Made by a program: the position numbers and the translations under genes. Under the pieces are notes generated by a model. The model was given only the letters and a program-made list of their open reading frames with translations. It did not search any database and was not told the origin of the DNA. This document shows positions 12,501 through 21,500 of a stretch of DNA of 64,000 nucleotides, piece by piece (within the stretch, counting starts at the first letter, position 1; each line of letters begins with the position of its first letter). The DNA is from Pseudoips prasinana (Eukaryota > Arthropoda > Insecta > Lepidoptera > Nolidae): assembly GCA_951640165.1 (NCBI GenBank), contig OX621234.1, positions 26,416,549-26,480,548 of the forward strand, read 5' to 3'.

Positions 12501-15500
12501 AGATCATTTTCCCAGTATAATTTGTCATTTGTAAATTTTGAATCGGGAACAATGGACTAACCATCCAACCAATAAAACCGCATATTATGTTGTTGTTTGG
12601 ATGCTATATTGTTTACAGATTAACTATACATACGTTAATGGACTCACACTAGTTAGTAGCTGAGGTCTGGGATCACATAATTTAGATTGTCATCAAGATG
12701 ATAACAAAAATAACCAAAAACTGATAATTCTTCTTAGTTGAAAACCGATTCTTAATAAATAAAAGCAAAGCTTAAAAGTGGCTATGAGTTCCATCTGTGA
12801 CAAACTCAACGAACATTCGTAAAACTACTACTAATCTAATTGTGTTATTGACAGAGATACGGCGACGGTGCTATGCTGAGCCTCAAGGGAGTCTCTTACT
12901 CTGATGCCGGTGTATACCGATGTGTTGGAACTGACACACAAGGACGTTCATCGTATGGTGACTTCGAACTTGAAGTACAACCAGGTATCTAATAAAACCT
13001 GCCTGAAAGCTGAAGCTGAATTCGTTTACTCGATCTAAAAACATTTTACATTTTTTAATTGATGATCATATCAAATAAAGAGATGAGATCACGGTACCTA
13101 CACGAACACAGTACAATTTTAACACCATCATTGTGAAATTCTTTGTGACAAGTCCAAAATAAAAAATTCAGACTCGTGGTATAATTTATTACAATAAATG
13201 TACTGACTCCATTGTCACTTGTTTATGTCATGCATTTGTACTTAAAATAATGATATTTAGTTATATTTAGCGTTTGCGTATGCCTGGAAAGAATAGAGGT
13301 ACCAATGTGCGGCGATCCTTAGTTGATAGTCCATTAATATTGAAATTCCTTTAGCATTTTGTCATTTACGAATGTAGGAATAGTGGTTCCTAGTACTAAT
13401 GTTATCAATTATTATTGATTTAGTTTATTTACTTAATTAAATATATATAATATTCTTAGGACCCGGCCATACCAACTACCCTGGCGATCGTGGTAGGATA
13501 ACATACTACACGGCGGCTCTCCGGCAAATCATTGACATAGTATGCCCTCATGACTTGGAAGGCCCAGTATCTTACGAATGGAAGAGAGAATTTTTACCGC
13601 TCGCTCCAGAGCTGAGAACCAACCAGGCAAGTAACTTAATAATCTACGAATGTATTTTCTTGCCATATATTTTTAAAAATCTGTGGATCTGTTATTTTTA
13701 AATCTTTAATAAAATTTAGGTAGTCTATTCGAATCTAAGATTATTATTTAGCTCGTCACTTAAGTCACTTCCATTCTAAGGCAAGATAAAATTTAAACTG
13801 GTATATATTTTTTATAGCCGAGCCTTCACCTGGAATCCGTAACGGAAGCGGATGCCGGATTATACGTGTGTCGCGTAAGCAACAGCCGCGGAAGTGCCGA
13901 GGCCCGCGCCATACTGACCGTCACCGGCGTGGTGCCACGCTTTGGAGGACAGAGCTTCATCAGCTTGCCACCTTTGAAGGATGCTTATAAGCAGTTTGAC
14001 ATCGAAATTTCTTTCAAGCCCGCTGGTAAATATTCACCTTTTTATTTTGACTTACTAATGCTCTTAGTAAATAAACAATATTGCTTTTACTCGAATAGGA
14101 TACAATAAATACAAATACAGAAATATCTTGGGTCAACTATAAAAAAAATTCGCTGCCATCTGATCACAGACTAGGCAGAGTCCGTACTATGATAACCAGA
14201 GAACTGATAAACATACTTATATATTTCTAAATACATTCATATTATACATAAACTACACCCAGACAAGACAAATAATCGTGCTCATGATATAACATAATAG
14301 GGGTAGTCCTAGTCATAAGGTCTCCTGAATATTCACATTACGAGTATTTGGTTGATTAAAGTAATAATAAATTTGGTTTAACTGTGTTGAACAATTTTAT
14401 TCTAGTAGCAAACCAAAGGTCGTTTATATTTCATAAACGATTGTTTTTACATAATTTTGATTTAATTTTTTATCGTAATCTTTTAACTATTCTGAAGTAT
14501 AAATACGATAATTTGATCCTACTTGAAGCCAGTGGCGGATTATCCATAAGGCAAACGAGGCACATGTTTAGAGGCGCGAGGTTAGAAAATGGCGCTCGTG
14601 GAAATTCCTAGCGAAGAAAAAACAATACCTAACGTCCTGCCAATCTCTCGCGCTTATAATATTCGTAGGAAGGCACCTAGAGGTGCGCTAATGAGATGCT
14701 AGCCAAGGGATCTGTAGAAATTTATACCGGCTCGGCTTTAAGCCGATTATACTGTGTTACTACTTAAGTTAACTGGAGCAATGTGCAGCTTAAGTAAATT
14801 ATTATTAAAATAAATAACTGCTCATGTAAACACAATTTGTAAAATAAAAAACAATATTTATTTGAAAGTAGGTCGAAGCTCTCCGTCAATTATTAAAACA
14901 TGTTTATAAAGTCTAAGAATGTATTATTGATTCTATTAATTAAATTTACAATGTTTACAGATAGGAACGGTCTGATCTTCTACAACAGTGAAAACCAAGG
15001 TCGCGAAGGTGACTACATCGCTCTGCAACTGAAGGATCAGATCCCTGAGTTTGTAATGAACAGTGGTGTGGTTGCGCCTGTGGTCGTGAAAGGTGATCGT
15101 CCTCTACAATTGAACGTCTGGCACACCATCAGACTAAGCAGGACCAAGTCGAAGGGTACGTAGTCTTTTCCGTAGGGCTGTTGTTACAGCCACACCCTTT
15201 CTGTACTAAAACCACGGTTGTTGTTTTTCTAGCTTTCTCGGTATTTTTTTTAATGAATAACAGTATGGAAAATGGTAGTTTTTCATCGAGTTTTAGGCTT
15301 GAATTCAATATACGGTAACCATTCCTCAGCTCACAGTAACCTTGGCCGTGCGGAGTCATTGTCAGTTTGACTGTTATTTGAAAGTCTCATGCAGACTGCT
15401 AGAATTCCTCTAATAAAACACCAGTTTATAGATTGATTCGATTAAGATATTATAAATCTATGATTATAGATTGATTCGATTAAGATATTAAGAATCTATG

Positions 15501-18500
15501 GTTTTGAAATGTACTTCTACAGTTGAGTTGGGATAAAACCTATCTCAAGCTCATGTTGTGATCAGTTTATCGCAATGATTTTATAAGTAAGGAAATTTAA
15601 AGGCACTCCGTTTACTTTATAGTTACAGTGTAGATTCCGTAGAATGCTACAAGATAGATTTATTTATAATTCTTACATTTATATTACTATAAACTGATTA
15701 TTATTCATTGTTATGTAATAGTATTCATCTCCTATTAATACACACTATATCTTAGGGGACAAATTAAATATGAAAAATCCCTGTTGTATATTAGGAGTAT
15801 ATAGTCATGAAATCTATGTTGTAATTTGTTTTACCTAACCATCAGTTACTAAATTTTTTACATTGCACTGTGAAGACTTTCACAGTGCAATGTGAATTCA
15901 TGTTTGCAAATAATTATAAGTGCAGCAAAAAGCTAGTTTAAGCCAACAAAACATGCAGATAGGCATAATTTGTATTCTACCTCAGTAATTTCTTGGTGAA
16001 TGTCTAGTACGCGGAGAGCCTGTCATGTTAAACTACTATGTGACAGTGATATGTTATACATTTATGTCTGCAGTGACGATGGATGTGGACAACTTCGGTC
16101 CTTTCATCTCCGAGTTCTCAGACGAATGGGTAGTGTTAGACCTGAAGCAGCCTCTGTACATCGGAGGAGTACCTGACTACGATCAACTACCTGCTCAACT
16201 TACTGGAGCTTCAGGGTCAGTTCATAAGTATAACAATGAATATAATCTGAACCATGCAGTCTATTATTAGATTAAAATGTTTGCCATATTGTATATAAGC
16301 GCAAAGCATAGCGGAAAATACTTTTATTATAAATCATAAGAGTTTAATCCTGGGTAAATATCGTAAAAACATGTTATGAATTTATCAGGTTCATTGGCTG
16401 CGTAAGTATGCTGATTCTAGCAAGAGAGGAGAAGAATATAATGATGGACAGCTATGAACAAGTCAGGATTACCCAGTGCGATACCTGCTTGCCGAATCTC
16501 TGCCTCAACGAAGGAGTTTGCCAGGTAAGCTCTTTCTTTACTAAAATTGTGAGAAGTTAACGACACACTAGTAAACACAGTAGTATATGTATATCTTAGG
16601 CGCACGGACGCTTTTGTACAATTTAACCCAATTCTAAAACTATTTAATTTTAATAATGTATCTCTTAGAATGAGCGGTAGCAGAACTTGTCAATTCACCC
16701 AAATCTATATACCATCTAACTAAACTTAATGCGAATTATACTCGATTTTTAAGTATAACTTCTATGCCACTAATAGTTAAGCGAAAACATAATTAAACGT
16801 TGATAATGTGTACAGGAGGCACGAAACGAACGTGGCCACGTGTGTATCTGTGCACCTGGATTTGCGGGGCTGAACTGTGCTCGGACCGGCGAGGCTTGCC
16901 GACCTGGGCTCTGTGGGCCCGGCAAATGTTCGGATTCCGACGGTCCTAAAGGATACAAATGCGCTTGTCCCGTCACACACACTGGAACAAAGTAAGTTAT
17001 TCATTTGCCAAGTTAGTGCCTCTCAGTACTAATGTACGGCGCTCGTAGCCAGATGCTCTCACCGATCTGTAAGCGATTGGCAACGTTAAGCAACTAGGTT
17101 CGCGGTCAGTACATAGATAGGTAACCGCCATAGTGGATTAATTTCTGAGCGCCTCCGTGCTTCGGAGGGCACGTTAAGCTGTCGGTCCTGGTTGTAGCCA
17201 TTAGACAATAGTCGTTAGGCCATGTCAGAGGCCTAATGGGCTTTTGCAAAATAAAAATATCTTTATCTCTTCATCTTTATCTTGAACAACTCTAGAGTAC
17301 CACTAGAGTAACCACTGCCTATACGATAAGTAAGTACTAATAGCTGTGTATTCGACTGTCAGATACTGTCAAACTTCTGCCTTATTTTTACATCTTCAGT
17401 ATTTTTCTAACACCAATTCTTTTTAGGCTTCTGTTTCCACATGTTAATCGAATTGATACCTTTGTGTTCCAGTTGTGAAACGAAGCAATCGATCGAGTAC
17501 CCCGCGTTCACCGGCAGCGCTTACCTGGCTATTAAACCGCCACGAGCTGCGCGCACGCTCCGCATGTCTATGAAGATTAACGCCGCATCCCCCGTGACTG
17601 ATGGTATTATAATGTACTGCGCTGAGTCACCCAGAGGCTACGGTGGATTCACTTCTCTCGCTGTTCACGATGGACGACTCGAATTCCGTTACGACCTCGG
17701 AGGAGGTAAGTTTTAGTCTTATAGAGATAGTTAAGAATACTCCCAGTGTGAGTGGCCAAGTGACTATTCAAATTATTCCACTTCTATGTATGTAAAGTAA
17801 AAACTCTTACAACTAAACTCTCCACTTCTTGTCCACTTATCAATTTATTATAGAGCTTTGAATTATCTATAACGGAATCAAGTAACGGAAGCACTCCTAA
17901 GAGAAACACGTCCAATTTGACTGCACGTGTGGCGCAGTGGCTAAGACAGTTGCCTTGCCTCTTCGTGTCACGGGTTCTAGTCCTGCGCCGGACAACTATT
18001 TGTGTGACCCATAAATAGTTGCTTTGAGTCTGGATGTAATTTGTGTCCGTCTATTATATGTTTGTAAAGGACCCCGCGACACAGGGATTAATATCCCTAA
18101 TGTGGGCGGAGTCTTTTAAAAAAAATATAAAAATCGAAAATGCAAATTAACTAAACTAATAGGTAACTAAGAGATTTCTATCTATTCATTTGTGATAATT
18201 TGTTAGCAATGAATATCATCTCGAGATAACACTGTATACTGGAATAAAATAAATGTTATGTTTGTACCAGCCACTCAGCCCGTGGTGCTGGTGTCCGATC
18301 GCCTCCTGGCTGCCAACGACTGGACCGATGTGTTGGTTGCTAGAACCGGCTCCGTTGTCTCACTCAGGATCAACACAGCTCACAGCATCGAGCAAAGACT
18401 GGATTCACCTAAACAAGTATACATTATTCACTTTATTTAACAAATTATGTTGTCGATGAAAAGTCTACTAGTATCTAAATTAATTGGGGTTTGCATTCTT

Positions 18501-21500
18501 CTGCGAGCCTTTAAATGTAATTAGATATAAAATGCTTGCCTTGGTGCGCACACGTATGTACACTCTCCATTAACTTGCGGCCAATATTAACTGTCCATAG
18601 TTTAAATTCAGATTTCATCATCACCATGATGATGATGATGATTATTATTATTTTTTTGACAAATTTTCCGTAGTCAAGCACGCCAAGCTACGTAAAGATA
18701 CCTGATACAATATTGGACGAAGTTAAAAAAATCTTGTAATACGGCAAGTGTTTAGAATAGAAGCTTTCTGTATTATGTGGATATTGTACGTGGGTATGTC
18801 AAGCAGTTATAAGCTTTGTTTAAGAGTTTTAGGAACAATAACAGTGGATGATATAACTATTGGTACTATATATTATTATTGTTTTCTATTATTATTTACA
18901 AGCAATTTATTTGTATAAGTAAAGCGAAAACTCGTTTACGTAATTTAAACAGTCGGTACCTATTATTAAATTAAATTTCTATATTTAAAAATTTATATTT
19001 TAGTTAAAACGTCGCTGGTCCGTTATCATTCTTTAGATGATTCGCGCACAAGTGGATTAATTTCAGAACGTCTCTTTTAATAACGGTATACTAGTTTATT
19101 AAAAGAGACGTTCAGAAATTAATCCACTTGTGCTCTTAATTAAAATATGCGCACATCGTAAGCGCCGAAGTAAACAAAGTGATTATATATAGCAACGTAA
19201 GGCAGATTCAATTATTAAACTATTGTGTATTTTATTGTATGCCACTCGAATACCACTAATTATTAGATCAAGTGACACATATACCTAATACTCAAGTGTA
19301 CTGAATTGGGGCATAAAACAGCATATATTATAACCTTCAAAAATTTTTATAGGACCTGAACTTCGATACTCCTATATTCGTGGGAGGAGTTGATGACGAG
19401 TCCATCACCTTGAACAACAACACTGGTGTCACCGGAGGATTCAACGGTTGCATTAAAGACGTAAGTTATAACATCCGTAAGATGTTTCCCTGAAATTCTG
19501 TGATTAGGCTAAATACAATTGCTTCGTTTGTTCAGTTATCATTGAAGGTTATTTTAACTTTACGGTAATATAATTTCTAAGCAGCTCTTAATACTATAAA
19601 TTAATAATTAAATTTCAGAGAAAAACTAATTTGAAATGGTGTTATTAGGCAAAATACAATTGTTTCGTTTGTTCAGTTATCATTAAGGTTATTTTAACTT
19701 TACGGTAGTATAATTTCTAAACAGCTCGTAATACTATAAATTAATAATTAAATTTCAGAGAAAAACTAATTTGAAATGGTGTTATTAGGCAAAATACAAT
19801 TGTTTCATTTGTTCAGTAATCATTGAAGGTTATTTTAACTTTACGGTAATATAATTTCTAAACAGCTCGTAATACTATTAATTATTAATTAAATTTCAGA
19901 GAAAAACTAATTTGAAATGGTGTTATTAGGCAAAATACAATTGTTTCATTTGTTCAGTAATCATTGAAGGTTATTTTAACTTTACGGTAATATAATTTCT
20001 AAACAGCTCGTAATACTATTAATTATTAATTAAATTTCAGAGAAAAACTAATTTGAAATGGTGTTATTAGGCAAAATACAATTGTTTCGTTTGTTCAGTA
20101 ATCATTGAAGGCAAATACATAATAGGTATATTTTAACTTTAGGGTTATAAAACTTCTGGGGTAGTTCTTAATCTAATCTTAATAATCTCTAAATCGTAGG
20201 TCCCTGAAAAACATAAATGAATAAATAAACACAGGAAATTCCACGAGTATGTTATTGTTTTCTTCAGGCAAAGTTTTCAGGCAAAAAAAATCTTATTACT
20301 TAATACTAGTAGTTAGTTGGAATATTTACTCAAAATACTTGTTTTAGTTGGTTGCATGTTAGTATATAATTTTCACTTTTGTATTTTATAGATTACTATC
20401 GTGTTTTTAAAATTATCACGTATAATATGATAAATCCAAAATCGTGACTGATTTACGATCTAAATCTATAGTCCACCATAAAAAATACTAGTAGATATAA
20501 TATACATATATGTACATTTTTCAAACAGTTCATGCTTCACGGAGAAGCTGTTGACATTGTGAACTCCACAATCCAGTCTGCCAACGTGCGAGAATGCATT
20601 GCTGAACGAGGAGACACACCTGATGTGAGTATTATCCCAGTTAGAGGTAGGATGTAATGAGTAGTTTTCCATTTCTATATACATACATATATCCTGTTCT
20701 TTTTATAGGAGCTATAATTAATTTTTAGACACAGGTATAGATGATATTTTATTTGTTTAGTGGTCAAAAATACAAAATCACGTGCAATATCTTGACAAAG
20801 TTCTTTTCCCCAGCGGGTGAATGATCACTGCGTAACCGGCTGCAGGCTACGCTTAATTGGCACAAATGCATACATTCGATAATTTCAAGATAACGACGAT
20901 GCCTCAGCGGTTTCTGAAGCGACTATTAGTATCTTAGTTAACAGCATTATAATGTTTTATTATTATTATATATAGGAGAGCTGCCACTGTCGCAATGGAG
21001 GAACTTGTAACTCGGATTTCACGTGCGAGTGCCCTCTGGGTTTCACCGGAGAGGTGTGCGAAAGACGAGCCTCCTACAGTGACTACAACCCTTGTGACCT
21101 CAAGCCCTGCAAAAACGGAGGTATCTGCCGAAGAGACCTGAGCTCCAGAATGAACCACACATGTGACTGCCCTCTAGGATTTGCAGGCGTTTACTGCCAA
21201 ATGTGTAAGTACCTTTTTAATAAATATTTACTGCATATTCAAATCTACTTTTAACATATTGGTACCTATAAAGTACATTTCGTTCAAACAAAGAATTATT
21301 ATTTATTAAAATTTCTGTATATTATGTGCCATTATACAGGCACATAATATAATAAGACAAAGTAAGCAAAATATAATATAAAGCACATAGTAAGCAAAAT
21401 TTTAATTTTCAGCGCTTATTCTCGAACACAGCGTGAGTTTTAACGGAACTGGCTACTTGGAATTGCCTGCAAACCTACTGAACTACGACAACCTAGCGGC

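Noticed and set aside
13630..13634. GT donor four bases after the GC donor in perlecan Ig 9
   Set aside because: It would shift the frame and remove the A-D-A-G-L-Y-V-C motif in the next exon.
19505..20110. CRISPR-like array
   Set aside because: Period 141 bp with no distinct spacers, in a eukaryotic intron; it is a minisatellite.
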